A stretch of 64,000 nucleotides of DNA, taken from contig JAKFVC010000001.1 of the NCBI GenBank assembly GCA_021732415.1, positions 1 through 64,000 of the forward strand, in the 5' to 3' direction. A model generated the notes under the pieces. The model had not been told where the DNA came from, did not search any database, and saw only the letters and a program-made list of their open reading frames with translations. The DNA is from Planctomycetaceae bacterium (GTDB taxonomy: Bacteria; Planctomycetota; Planctomycetia; Planctomycetales; Planctomycetaceae). Numbering within the stretch: position 1 is the first letter of the stretch; every line of letters starts with the position of its first letter. A program made the position numbers and the translations under genes. Shown here one piece after another: positions 17,551 through 26,681 of the stretch.

Positions 17551-19020
17551 CTAAGCCTTCGCCACCCACTTCAACACCGGATTGCGTCCTGCCTTCAGAT
17601 CGTCCGGACGTGACGCTGGCCCGGTAAATGGTGCCTGGTGCAATCGCTCGGGATCTTCCGTGATGATCTGTTCGATGGCCGCAGCGAATGCGTCGAGTGT
17701 TTCTTTCGACTCGGTTTCGGTCGGCTCCATCATCAAGGCTTCCGGCACCACGAGCGGGAAATAAACCGTCGGGGCATGGAAACCATAATCGAGTAACCGC
17801 TTGGCGATATCCATCGCGGAGATCCCTTTCTCCGTCTTCAGCTTCTGAGCCGAAGCAACGAACTCGTGCATGCAACGTTCCCCCTGTGGGACCGGCAACA
17901 CGTGCTTCAATTTCTGCAGCAGATAGTTGGCGTTCAGCACGGCGTTGTCCGAGACCGCCTTCACCCCTTCCGCACCCAGCGTCTTCAGGTAGCAGTAACC
18001 ACGTAGCAGGATTCCGACATTACCGAAGAACGTACGCATCCGACCGATCGTCTTGGACGGAGTCTTCAGGCCATAGACCACAGTACCGTCCGGCTGTTGC
18101 TCCTTGGTGACAATCGGACCCGGCAAATAGTCCGCGAGGAAGTCGCGCACTGCGATCGGCCCCGAACCCGGCCCCCCTGCCCCGTGCGGACCGGTGAATG
18201 TCTTGTGCACGTTGTAATGCATCATGTCGCCGCCAAAGTCACCGGGACGGGTAATCCCCAGAATGGCATTCATATTGGCGCCGTCAATGTACACTAACCC
18301 ACCGACGTCATGAACCATCTTGGCGATCGTCTGAATCCGTCGCTCAAATAGTCCCAGCGTGCTGGGGTTGGTAATCATGAAGACCGCAGTCTGATCGTTT
18401 AATTGGGACTGCAATTCCGGGAGACTGACGTAGCCTCCTTCGCTCTGATTGAGTTGCACGCATTCAAATCCGGCAATCGCCGCACTCGCGGGATTGGTAC
18501 CGTGCGCACTGTTCGGAAAAATCACCTTGGTCCGATGTTCGCCCCGATCGCGGAAATACTGAGCCGCCACCAGCAGTGCGGTCAGTTCTCCCTGTGCCCC
18601 CGCGGCCGGCTGCATCGAGACACCCGGCAAGCCTGCGATTTCCGCCAGCATCTGCTGCATTTCATAGAGAAATTGCAGCATTCCCTGCGATGCGGCAGGA
18701 GTCTGATACGGATGCAGATCGACCAGCCCCGGCAGGCTGGCGAGACGCTCGTGGCGCTTGGGGTTGTACTTCATCGTACAACTTCCCAACGGATAGAAGT
18801 GTGTATCGACCGACATGTTCAACGTCGACAGATTGACGAAGTGCCGGATGACATCGGGCTCGGTCACCTCGGGCAGCGGCGGCAGCGCCGTCGCCAGTTG
18901 AGCTTCCGGGATCAAGTCGGTCAACGGCCGATCGGGTACATCAGCCATCGGATACCGGGCCGCTCGACGGCCGGGCTTGGACAATTCGAACAGCAATTGA
19001 GTGGCTTGTTGATTCCGCAT
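17551..19020 (-). CDS. gcvPB: glycine dehydrogenase (decarboxylating) subunit 2
   Basis: A 489-residue P-protein subunit 2. With GcvPA it decarboxylates glycine and loads the aminomethyl group on lipoyl-GcvH. It has STLNMSVDTHFYPLGSCTMKYNP near residue 70 and the PLP-lysine segment MMHYNVHKTFTGPHGAGGPGSGP in the middle of the chain. The ATG at 19020 gives the usual MRNQQATQLLFELSKPGRR start; a frame extension to 19080 runs into the gap after gcvPA. It is the last gene of the minus-strand gcvH-PA-PB cluster, 78 bp behind gcvPA. Confidence 0.95.
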   Translation of the reverse strand: MRNQQATQLLFELSKPGRRAARYPMADVPDRPLTDLIPEAQLATALPPLPEVTEPDVIRHFVNLSTLNMSVDTHFYPLGSCTMKYNPKRHERLASLPGLVDLHPYQTPAASQGMLQFLYEMQQMLAEIAGLPGVSMQPAAGAQGELTALLVAAQYFRDRGEHRTKVIFPNSAHGTNPASAAIAGFECVQLNQSEGGYVSLPELQSQLNDQTAVFMITNPSTLGLFERRIQTIAKMVHDVGGLVYIDGANMNAILGITRPGDFGGDMMHYNVHKTFTGPHGAGGPGSGPIAVRDFLADYLPGPIVTKEQQPDGTVVYGLKTPSKTIGRMRTFFGNVGILLRGYCYLKTLGAEGVKAVSDNAVLNANYLLQKLKHVLPVPQGERCMHEFVASAQKLKTEKGISAMDIAKRLLDYGFHAPTVYFPLVVPEALMMEPTETESKETLDAFAAAIEQIITEDPERLHQAPFTGPASRPDDLKAGRNPVLKWVAKA

Positions 19021-19098
19021 CAGAGTGATTTCTATTCGATCGAATTTGGTGAACAGCAAGGAATTGAGAGTACGCGACAACCGAAGATCAAGGCCGTA

Positions 19099-20457
19099 TC
19101 AGGTCTTCATCTTCAGCGACTCCACCAATCGATCGATATCTGCTCGCGTCCGCTTTTCTGTGACAGCAATCAACAAGCCTTCCGAAAGTTTGTCACCGTC
19201 AGACCAGGTAAAGCGGCTGAGTTCCGGCCCCACATCGAATCCCGCAGCAGCGGCTTGCTTGAGGACTCGGTCTACCCCTCCCTTGCAGCGCACCGTGAAC
19301 TCTTTGAAGAACGGCTGGGGGAACATCAATTCCAGCCCCGCCACTTTCGCGAGTTGATCCGCGGCGTAGTGAGCTTTCCGGCACGCCAACTCAGAGACCT
19401 CACGCAAACCGTGCGGGCCAAGCAACGACATGTAAACAGTCGCTCGCAATGCGAGCAAACCCTGGTTCGTGCAAATATTGCTGGTCGCTTTATCCCGTTT
19501 GATATGCTGCTCGCGCGCCTGCAGATTCAACACGAAACAGCGCTTGCCAAGACGATCGGTTGTTTCGCCAATCAACCGACCGGGCATCTTGCGCATCAGG
19601 GCTTCGCGACACGTCAGAATGCCGAGATACGGGCCACCATATTGCAACGGAGTTCCGAGGGACTGCCCTTCCGCCACCGCGATATCGGCACCGTAATCAC
19701 CAGGGCGCTGTAGTAGTCCGAGGCTCAGCGGGTCGAAGGAGACGATGCCTAACGCACCGGCCTGCTTGGCGGCGGCCATCAGTTCCGCAGCCGATTCGAG
19801 GCAGCCGAAGAAGTTGGGTTGCTGCACGACCAGGCATGCGGTCTGATCATTTAACGCGGCTTTGACCTGGGCCACATCTGCGACGCCGGCGGGTGTCGGA
19901 ATCGTCACCAGTTCGCAATTGAGATGCTGCAGGTGAGTGACCAGAATCTCGCGATATTCGGGATGCACTGACCCCAGAACGACGACCCGGCGGCGACCGT
20001 TCAGGCTGCGGAGCGCCATGCTGACGGCTTCAGTGACGCTGGTGCCGCCTTCGTACAGGCTGGCGTTGGAGACTTCCATGCCGGTGAGCTGACAGATCAG
20101 CGTTTGATATTCGAAGAAGGCCTGTAGAGTGCCTTGGCTCGCTTCGGCCTGATACGGCGTGTAGGCCGTGTAGAATTCGCTGCGGGTGGCGATCGTGTCG
20201 ACGGCGGCCGGGATGAAGTGGTCGTAAGCGCCGCCACCGAGGAAACAGGTTCGCGTGGAAGCTCCCCCGTTCTGGTGGGCGAGGGCCGTGAGTTCCGCTT
20301 CGAGTTCCAGCTCGGACAACGGAGGGGGCATCTCCAGAGGTCGATTCAATCGCAGATCCGCAGGGACCTGATCCGAGAACAGCGTCTCGATGGAATCCAC
20401 CCCGCACACCCGCAGCATTTCCTGCTGTTGTTCGGGCGTGTTGAATAAGTAGCTCAC
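19099..20457 (-). CDS. gcvPA: glycine dehydrogenase (decarboxylating) subunit 1
   Basis: A 452-residue P-protein subunit 1, full length (family ~445-450). It starts at GTG 20457 with AAAGG 7 bases upstream. The N-terminus MSYLFNTPEQQQEML is typical, followed by FLGGGAYDHFIPAAVD and FYTAYTPYQAEASQGTLQ. It works as a heterodimer with GcvPB. It lies between gcvH (272 bp upstream, with a palindrome in the gap) and gcvPB. Confidence 0.95.
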   Translation of the reverse strand: MSYLFNTPEQQQEMLRVCGVDSIETLFSDQVPADLRLNRPLEMPPPLSELELEAELTALAHQNGGASTRTCFLGGGAYDHFIPAAVDTIATRSEFYTAYTPYQAEASQGTLQAFFEYQTLICQLTGMEVSNASLYEGGTSVTEAVSMALRSLNGRRRVVVLGSVHPEYREILVTHLQHLNCELVTIPTPAGVADVAQVKAALNDQTACLVVQQPNFFGCLESAAELMAAAKQAGALGIVSFDPLSLGLLQRPGDYGADIAVAEGQSLGTPLQYGGPYLGILTCREALMRKMPGRLIGETTDRLGKRCFVLNLQAREQHIKRDKATSNICTNQGLLALRATVYMSLLGPHGLREVSELACRKAHYAADQLAKVAGLELMFPQPFFKEFTVRCKGGVDRVLKQAAAAGFDVGPELSRFTWSDGDKLSEGLLIAVTEKRTRADIDRLVESLKMKT

Positions 20458-20653
20458 ATCAAACCTTTCTGTCGGGCCTCAATTCGTGAGGCTCAGTCAG
20501 GGCAGAACTTCAGCGCGTCGAGTCAGCGTGCTCGAAATTCCAAAAGCGGAACGCCAGGGACATTCCCTGATGATCGCCAGCCAGCCTTGTCAAAGATCTT
20601 GGGTGCACACCGCGCCGCCGGAACGGAGAAGTGCGACCAATTGTTTTGTTGTC

Positions 20654-20724
20654 GTAGCCGAAATTCGCCAGAATTCGGGTCGTCAATCGTCAGTGCTACC
20701 CCGAAGTCTGGCGACTTCGGCTAC
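20654..20724. repeat. GTAGC-type palindrome pair, CCGAAgTCGCC core
   Basis: The arms at 20654-20679 and 20700-20724 begin GTAGCCGAA and end TTCGGCTAC. The element sits inside the gcv cluster between gcvH and gcvPA and could lower read-through. A half copy is at about 45128-45147. Confidence 0.75.
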
Positions 20725-20729
20725 AGGAA

Positions 20730-21116
20730 TCAATGAGCCCGTGTGTCCCAGTAGGCCGCGTAGCCTTTCGCGTCCATCAAGTGGTCGAGGGTCGTTCCCG
20801 GAGCCACCTTGAACTTGACGATCCAGCCTTTGCCAAACGCGTCCGCCGACAACCAGTCGAGATTGTTCGGCAAGTCTTCGTTCACGGCAATCACTTCGCC
20901 CGTGACGGGCGCATACAGGTCGCTCGCCGCCTTGACGCTTTCGACTTCGCCGAACGGGGTTCCGGCTTTGTACTGCTTACCGACGGTCGGCAGGGCCAGA
21001 TAGACCAAGTCCGTCAAGGCCTCGACGGCCACGTCGGTAATCCCGACCGTGGCGACGTCGCCTTCCAGAGCCAGCCATTCGTCCGTCTTCGCAAACTTCA
21101 GTTGAGACCGATCCAT
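20730..21116 (-). CDS. gcvH: glycine cleavage system H protein
   Basis: A 128-residue lipoyl carrier protein of normal length. The lipoylated lysine is in GEVESVKAASDLYAPVTGEV; TVGITDVAVEALTDLVYLALP and FGKGWIVKFKV match the family. It shuttles the aminomethyl group between P, T and L proteins. It starts at ATG 21116. First gene of the gcv cluster. gcvT, often found directly upstream in planctomycetes, is replaced here by a glycosyltransferase gene. Confidence 0.95.
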   Translation of the reverse strand: MDRSQLKFAKTDEWLALEGDVATVGITDVAVEALTDLVYLALPTVGKQYKAGTPFGEVESVKAASDLYAPVTGEVIAVNEDLPNNLDWLSADAFGKGWIVKFKVAPGTTLDHLMDAKGYAAYWDTRAH

Positions 21117-21210
21117 CCGAAAAAATCCTCAACAAGGTTGAGTGAGCCGAAAACCTGTCACAGGGGGCCATCGTAACCGTCTGGACTGGAGACGAAAAGT
21201 GATCACCCCG

Positions 21211-22857
21211 TCATTTGGCTTTCTCATACAACCCAGCAAGTACCGTCCCCTGCCGAACAATCTCGACAATCGGCGTATATCCCGACGGACTGGCCTTCCA
21301 ATTCGACGGCAAATAATCGCGGCGGTCATAAACCAGGAGGTACTGTCCGGGGGCCGTACCATCGAATGGTCTCAGTTTGACGTTTCGCCCACGCAATGGC
21401 GGGCATTGAGATTCCCACGCGGTCAACTGAAACGGATGCAGGACGGGAGCGACATCGATCGTGGAATCAGCGGGAACTCGCTGAGCCGTCTGGATCAACA
21501 ACTCGCGGGTCACACTGTCTCCCCAATACGTGACTTGGAAGCCCAGCTTGTTGGCTCCCGATAGCCCTCCGACAGTCGCATTGAAGTAACTCAACCAGCA
21601 GGGAGCAAGCTGCCACAGCCCGACTCCTTGGGCTGCCAGGAAAAGCCCCAGCAGACTCGCGAGGGACCATTGAGGCAGGCGTTGTCCTGGACGATTCCAA
21701 ACGGCGGACACTCCGCGTCCGATGAAGAATGCCCACAGAGGAAATACGATGAGAAACAGCCGTTCGCCGTCATACACAGCCACGCCGGGCAAGCTGAAGA
21801 CACACAGTGGAAACAGGACGTTCGCCAACAGGAACCACTCCACAGCGATCTTGGGTGGGTTCGCCTCCGGCGGCGGCAATCTCGCAAATACTCCGACGAG
21901 GCCCAGCAGATGCAACCCGATCGGCACAGTGGTCGCGAAGAGCACCCACGGGTAGTGCCAGGGCACATCGCGATCGGCAAACATCTGGCCGCAGTACCAG
22001 ACTTGAATCACCGACCGCTCACTGGCATGGCCGAGATATTTCAGCACATGCCCGATGGGATCGAGCCATAACCACGGCCAGCCGCAGACAAACACGACCA
22101 GACCCGTCACGCCCCACACGAGCAGCGGCACGAGGGCCTTCTGTCTCCAGTTGACGATCACCCAGATCACCACGGGAATCGGGATGAAGATAGCCTGAAT
22201 CTTGGTCAACAACGCCAGCCCCAGCCAGAGCCCGCTCAGCAGCGCCGCGCGAATCGATGGAGCGGTCGGCTGCGACCAAGTTTGGGCGACGCTGATCACT
22301 GCCGCGACATACGTCAGATTGAGGACCGTCTCGAGGGCTGCCAGATGCGCATGGCCGAAGACCCGCGGCATCAAGAGCAATCCCACGGCCGCCCCCCACC
22401 CTGCCGGATTTCCAAACCAGCGAGCGGCCGTAAACCCGACGAGCCAGACCAAAATGCCAAATGCCACCGCAGACCCAAACCGAGCGGCCGCGACGACCAG
22501 CACGGCATGCTCCCCACGCGGCGGTACGATCAATCGCACCATCTCATGAAAGAGCCCCAACCATAATCGTGCGAGCGGTGGATGATCTGGCAAGGTCTGG
22601 CCGGCGCGAATGACTCCGGGCAAATCACCCGTTAAAAGTCCATCGGCGAGCATCGCCCCCAGATCCACATTGAAGATTTCATCCACCGTCAACCCGGGAC
22701 CCTCAGACCGAGCGGGATAATCCCCAGCAGGATCGAGTGCCAGCGACACCACCAGCGTGGCCAGGACTCCCAGGCACAGCGGGCCGAACCACGGGAGGCC
22801 CAAGAGCAGGTTGAATCGGGCCCGAAAGTCGCTCAACAGTGATCTCCATTTATCCAC
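21211..22857 (-). CDS. GT39/ArnT-like membrane glycosyltransferase
   Basis: A ~548-residue polytopic protein with about ten membrane segments. Features of the GT-C fold: an acidic DEIFN in the first loop (near residue 60), TLPDHPPLARLWLG in the second part of the loop, and a C-terminal soluble part with YWGDSVTRELL. Such enzymes transfer sugars from polyprenyl phosphates to protein or lipid. The GTG start at 22857 lies inside a palindromic repeat (22852-22921), so a start a few codons later (TTG or CTG near 22836) is possible. The acceptor is not predictable from context. Confidence 0.8.
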   Translation of the reverse strand: MDKWRSLLSDFRARFNLLLGLPWFGPLCLGVLATLVVSLALDPAGDYPARSEGPGLTVDEIFNVDLGAMLADGLLTGDLPGVIRAGQTLPDHPPLARLWLGLFHEMVRLIVPPRGEHAVLVVAAARFGSAVAFGILVWLVGFTAARWFGNPAGWGAAVGLLLMPRVFGHAHLAALETVLNLTYVAAVISVAQTWSQPTAPSIRAALLSGLWLGLALLTKIQAIFIPIPVVIWVIVNWRQKALVPLLVWGVTGLVVFVCGWPWLWLDPIGHVLKYLGHASERSVIQVWYCGQMFADRDVPWHYPWVLFATTVPIGLHLLGLVGVFARLPPPEANPPKIAVEWFLLANVLFPLCVFSLPGVAVYDGERLFLIVFPLWAFFIGRGVSAVWNRPGQRLPQWSLASLLGLFLAAQGVGLWQLAPCWLSYFNATVGGLSGANKLGFQVTYWGDSVTRELLIQTAQRVPADSTIDVAPVLHPFQLTAWESQCPPLRGRNVKLRPFDGTAPGQYLLVYDRRDYLPSNWKASPSGYTPIVEIVRQGTVLAGLYEKAK

Positions 22858-22921
22858 AGATTTCGCAGATGACGCAGATTAAGACCGAATTCAATCTGCG
22901 TCATCTGCGAACTCTGTGGAT
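22852..22921. repeat. iterated-word hairpin (CGCAGAT type)
   Basis: The arms at 22852-22880 and 22893-22921 (CCACAGATTTCGCAGATGACG...) pair with one or two mismatches around a 12-base loop. It reaches the first codons of the glycosyltransferase gene. Confidence 0.8.
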
Positions 22922-22996
22922 GATACTTCTTTGAATTCTGGAATTGGCATTTCAGTAATACCTTAACGGAATAGCGTGAGGTCGCGAATTCGCGCC

Positions 22997-23237
22997 TATC
23001 CCGGAGGGATTAAAGAGAGTAGCCGGTGGTTGAGGAGCGGAGCGACGACACCACCGGATATCGTCCCATCGCGTCCCCGATCCTGAAGGGATCGCAGAGC
23101 GTTGATAACTCGGTCGATCGTCATTTCGTTCCCTCTGGCATCCCTTCAGGATGCCACCATATTAGGGAGTCTGACCGGTGGTGTCGTCGCTCCGCTCCTC
23201 AACCACCGGCTACTTTCTGCGACCCTTTCAGGGTCAA
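22997..23237. repeat. compound palindrome, family A, copy 3
   Basis: The outer arms at 23021-23057 and 23175-23211 form a perfect 37 bp pairing; the inner arms at 23080-23092 and 23140-23152 pair perfectly. It is nearly identical to copy 2 (3909-4147), including the upstream GCGAATTCGCGCCTATCCCGG region. Confidence 0.9.
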
Positions 23238-23424
23238 ATTCAGACAAACTCTCGCGTCACAATCCGCCTGATTGGTTGATTCTTTTTAAGAGTCAAATCT
23301 TTCCCAATCGTTATTCCCGGAATTTCCCTCAACCTTCAACCGGATGTTGGACGATTGATTCGACGAACACGCGCTGTTCTTCGTGCTCGTACGTAGATGA
23401 TCCGTCTGTTAGGAGGTCAATGGA

Positions 23425-25635
23425 ATGACCATCACCCGTTACATTCTTTTGACTGCGATCACATTTGCTCCACTAACCGCGTGGGCACAAGTCTTTACGT
23501 CGTCCCCGCCCGGAATGATTGACGGCCCGGGAAACCGCTTCCCAGCGAGATCGTACTCGGGGGAATTCGCCGATCCGGGATTTTCGGATCGCTCAGGCTT
23601 CAACGCTCAGACGGATGCCGAAGTCCTGCAGATGCAAGGAGTGGCCCCCGGACCCCAGTCAGAACTTATTTCCCAGCAACCACTTCCGCCAGGACTGCCA
23701 TCCAGGGCTGCGCGACATTACAACACGTCCCCGGTTTGGCAAACATCAGCTAAGGGGGGCTATTTTGGAATTATGGGAGCGATTGCTCAGCCTGGGGTCT
23801 ATTACTCGGCCGAGCGACGCATCACATTGGGCGAGCTCGCCAAATTGGCAGGGGGAACAGCTCCCGCGGCCAGTGGTGGCGTCCGAATTGTGCGGCAAGG
23901 TCGTGGCGGCCTGCAAGCATTTCTGACCCCCGATTCCAAGTATGAGGTCATGAGTGGGGATGTGGTCCTGCTGGAATCTCAGCGGGCACAGGGTAAGACG
24001 GGGGTGCGCGACTATCGAACCCAACCTTCAAACGGGGACGCTGCAGCGGCTTCGAGCCCGGCTGCCCCCGCCGCTAAAGGACCGCAACTGGCCTACCTGG
24101 CGTTTGTGAATCTCTCGCCGCAGCCAATCGTCGTTCCCGTACCAGGCGATCAAGCCACATTGGCCGCAGTCATGAAATGGCTGCATCAAGATGAGAATTC
24201 TCCGCCGTTTGTGCGAGTCATCTCCCCGAGTCCTGTTCTGAGGCAGAATTCCGGCCTGCCCCCCGATCAACAGGTGCTCGAAAACGGTTCTGTCCTGGTG
24301 TTTGATCCCTCAACGATCAAGGCCGAGCGATTGCCGCCGTTTCCCCCCGTGATTGGACAAGTCCCAGCAGCGGAAACTGCACCAGTGGTCGTTCGGCCGG
24401 GGGCAGCCGCCCCACCGGCAGTCAAGAGCGAGGCGGTTCAGACTCCCGCACCGGCGAATCGCCAACAACATCCTGCCCCCACAGTGAAGCCACTGCGTGC
24501 CCCCACGCCTCCTACCTCGCAACGAGATCCCCGTGCGGGTGAGGTTCAACATTTCGAACAGACACGGTCGGCAGGCGTGCCGAGCGATACGATCAACGAA
24601 GCCCACCACCAGGGTGGCACTCAATCCGGTGGCCCCCTCTTGATGATGCCGCAAACGAATCGTCCCCCACGTTCGCAAGCGACGATTCCGGATTCCAAAT
24701 CGCGACCGGTGTTACCGCCAAAACGCCTGCAATCTCAGCGGGCTGACGAAGCAACCCCGGCCAAATACGTAGGCCAAACGATGTCCTGGCAGTCGCGTCC
24801 GCCGGTTCACGCGAATGCAGGTGAGCCCGAGGTCGAAGAGGACCAGGGTGTCGTCCAGGCACATGTCGAAGAAGATCGCCCTGACGACGAGTTCGCCGGG
24901 CCAGCCTTGGAACTTCCCAACCCCGTCCCGAACCTGGTCGAGCCCGAGCCCATCGTAGCCTCGCAGCCGGCAGCCGAACCGACGGTCGCCCCAGCACCCA
25001 AGTTTGTCCCATCAACCTTCAGCATGCAAATCGTCTGGTTCAGTGTGGGATCCATGGTCCTGCTGATGGCCGTGTTGTGGTTTGTGGCACGCTGGGATGG
25101 ACCACGTCCCGTCCGAGCCGCCCTCACTGCCGGCCATACGAGCCGCTTCCGAACATCTGCCCCATCAAGTCCTGCAACGGCGACTCCCCAACCTGCCCTT
25201 CGAATCCTCAAGCCCATCCAGAAGACAGTGGCGGAGGCCCCGTTGCCGATGCCCCCGATCGCTCCACCAGTCGTCCCGGAACCCGCACGGGCCAGACCTT
25301 CAGCACCGGCGACCACCCCTGGACCGACGCGAACGATCTCGCTGGAAGAACAACGCCTGCGAGCTCATTTCCGCGAAGCACGCCAGGCACGCGTCACGGC
25401 GACTCCGGAGCCCGCCGAGTCCCCTGCCCCGCCCGTTCCCTTCGTGGCGCCGCCAAGTTCTGCGGTCACTCGCGAAGAGTTACGCCATTTGACCGGGCGT
25501 GCGGCCGGTTCGAACGAAAAGATCCTGGCCCAGGTTCCCACCGTGAAAAAGCCGAATCCCTCCCCCGAACGGGCTCCTTCCACCGCCTCGGGGAACTTGC
25601 TGGACCGCGTCCTGCGTGCACAGCAGAAACGATAA
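23425..25635 (+). CDS. secreted SLBB-like protein with internal membrane anchor
   Basis: A 736-residue protein. The ATG at 23425 has AGGAGG 9 bases upstream and starts a signal peptide ending near AWA. Residues ~112-180 resemble an SLBB domain (GAIAQPGVYYSAERRITLGELAKLAGG...), found in polysaccharide-export and competence proteins. A long Pro/Ala-rich disordered part follows, then one membrane segment at about 533-555 (IVWFSVGSMVLLMAVLWFVA), and a Pro/Arg-rich C-terminus. No polysaccharide-export motif is visible before the SLBB part, and no Wza/Wzc genes are near. Its topology suggests an envelope-spanning adaptor. I do not recognise a named family. Confidence 0.65.
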   Translation: MTITRYILLTAITFAPLTAWAQVFTSSPPGMIDGPGNRFPARSYSGEFADPGFSDRSGFNAQTDAEVLQMQGVAPGPQSELISQQPLPPGLPSRAARHYNTSPVWQTSAKGGYFGIMGAIAQPGVYYSAERRITLGELAKLAGGTAPAASGGVRIVRQGRGGLQAFLTPDSKYEVMSGDVVLLESQRAQGKTGVRDYRTQPSNGDAAAASSPAAPAAKGPQLAYLAFVNLSPQPIVVPVPGDQATLAAVMKWLHQDENSPPFVRVISPSPVLRQNSGLPPDQQVLENGSVLVFDPSTIKAERLPPFPPVIGQVPAAETAPVVVRPGAAAPPAVKSEAVQTPAPANRQQHPAPTVKPLRAPTPPTSQRDPRAGEVQHFEQTRSAGVPSDTINEAHHQGGTQSGGPLLMMPQTNRPPRSQATIPDSKSRPVLPPKRLQSQRADEATPAKYVGQTMSWQSRPPVHANAGEPEVEEDQGVVQAHVEEDRPDDEFAGPALELPNPVPNLVEPEPIVASQPAAEPTVAPAPKFVPSTFSMQIVWFSVGSMVLLMAVLWFVARWDGPRPVRAALTAGHTSRFRTSAPSSPATATPQPALRILKPIQKTVAEAPLPMPPIAPPVVPEPARARPSAPATTPGPTRTISLEEQRLRAHFREARQARVTATPEPAESPAPPVPFVAPPSSAVTREELRHLTGRAAGSNEKILAQVPTVKKPNPSPERAPSTASGNLLDRVLRAQQKR

Positions 25636-25651
25636 GCTTTGGAAAACCGGA

Positions 25652-25682
25652 GACACGGACGCTAGCAGCGTCCGCCACGGGG
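25652..25682. repeat. GGACGCTAGCAGCGTCC palindrome, inverse copy
   Basis: 31 bases that match 8162-8192 exactly in the opposite orientation. The element starts 17 bases after the stop of the SLBB-like gene and could act as its terminator. Confidence 0.75.
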
Positions 25683-26060
25683 GCTGAATCTCATCTCTGC
25701 CCAATATTTCAGTCGCGACACGCTCCCGCCGCCGACAGCGTTAAACTCTGCCAAGATTGCAGGAATTTGTTACAACGCGTGCAAGTAATCTGCCAGGCGT
25801 CTTCGGCAGGCTGACAGTACCGCACCTCCCCAATCTCTGCGAGCTTGCCTGGTCTGATGGGAAGGACCCGTCTGTTCCGATTGACCGCATTTCCATTTCA
25901 CCACGCAGCTTGCCCGGTCCGTCCCTCTCGACGACCGATCCACCGCATTGCGTCCACGATTTGACGTCAGACGACATCATTCGGACGACATTCCGGACGC
26001 AACGATTCGCGCGGTCATCGGCATTTTCTGCCATTTGACGGTCTGTTTCGGATCTTCAAC
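25683..26060. other. intergenic region, no supported gene
   Basis: Open frames exist on both strands, but none has a recognisable product or a good ribosome-binding site. It precedes the sigma-54-type promoter and could hold upstream activator sites. An activator-like palindrome is not obvious by eye. Confidence 0.4.
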
Positions 26061-26062
26061 TT

Positions 26063-26079
26063 TTGGCACGACTCCTGCA
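26063..26079 (+). promoter_or_regulatory. sigma-54 (RpoN) type -24/-12 promoter
   Basis: TTGGCACGACTCCTGCA matches the RpoN consensus TGGCACG-N4-TTGC with one mismatch. The invariant GG is at 26065-26066 and GC at 26077-26078, exactly 10 bases apart. The predicted start of transcription is near 26090. The only gene downstream on this strand is the mini-lipoprotein at 26143. Confidence 0.75.
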
Positions 26080-26142
26080 AATTAGGTTTGATCGTTGCCG
26101 CAGGAACGGCAGCAGGAACTCAAGCCCCAGGAAAGGAGCATC

Positions 26143-26274
26143 ATGTTCAACCGTATCGCATGGACGCTGTTGCTGCTCACCGTGTTCGTCGCCGGCTGCG
26201 TGTCAGTTGGCAGAACCGATGGCATCTACAGCCCCGGCTATCACATCGGGGGACTCTCGATGACGGGACATTAA
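26143..26274 (+). CDS. 43-residue lipoprotein under a sigma-54-type promoter
   Basis: A very small gene that length cut-offs will miss. The ATG at 26143 is preceded by AGGAAAGGAG with ideal spacing. The product has a signal peptide (MFNRIAWTLLLLTVF) and a perfect lipobox VAGC with Cys at residue 19, leaving a mature peptide of about 25 residues rich in Gly, Ser and Tyr. It resembles short entericidin-like lipoproteins in layout but not clearly in sequence. Promoter, leader and hairpins downstream make a self-contained unit. The function is unknown; regulation by sigma-54 suggests production on a specific signal. Confidence 0.8.
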   Translation: MFNRIAWTLLLLTVFVAGCVSVGRTDGIYSPGYHIGGLSMTGH

Positions 26275-26401
26275 TTCCGTTTGCCACATCCGTTTGCCTG
26301 TGGGCCACGCGGGCCTTTTTTGTACCCAGCCGGAGCGCTGTTGTCGGGCATACGCCAACAGCCTCAGAGAACTCCGATCAAATAGATTCGAATGCCGGGC
26401 C

Positions 26402-26431
26402 CGAGCCTGATCTGCACGCAGATCAGGCTCG
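26402..26431 (+). terminator. strong hairpin downstream of the mini-lipoprotein
   Basis: CGAGCCTGATCTG and CAGATCAGGCTCG form a perfect 13 bp stem with a 4-base CACG loop, followed by GTTGTGTTTC. A weaker GGCC...GGCC hairpin with six T lies earlier, at about 26303-26322. Either could end the lipoprotein transcript. Confidence 0.6.
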
Positions 26432-26445
26432 TTGTGTTTCCGTAT

Positions 26446-26674
26446 CGTGGGACGGGTCTCCAGGCCCGTCCGTCTCCGTAGCTTGACTCTCCAGAGTCGA
26501 GCGAATTCCGAGCGACGCGAGCAGCGATGAAGACGCTCCTGCGGTCGACGTGACGAATTTGTCGGTCGTTGTTTTGCGCGGGTAACTCAACTCTGGACAG
26601 TCAAGCTACAGGGACGGACGGGCCTGGAGACCCGTCCCACGATTGCATTCGCCCGACTCTGGAGAGTCAGGCTA
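26446..26674. repeat. inverted family B pair with nested GTAGC elements
   Basis: Family B elements at 26446-26474 and 26611-26641 are inverted. Just inside them, 26477 onwards reads GTAGCTTGACTCTCCAGAG, and its partner before 26611 reads CTCTGGACAGTCAAGCTAC. A further GCCCGACTC...GGCTAC half element follows at 26650-26674. Confidence 0.75.
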
Positions 26675-26681
26675 CAGTGCT

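Noticed and set aside
21117-21210. Glycine riboswitch upstream of gcvH
   Set aside because: No tandem aptamer core is visible; only a short hairpin lies before gcvH.
23026-23271. Short frames giving a VEERSDDTTG-type peptide (also at 52622-52816)
   Set aside because: They are translations of the family A palindrome and not genes.
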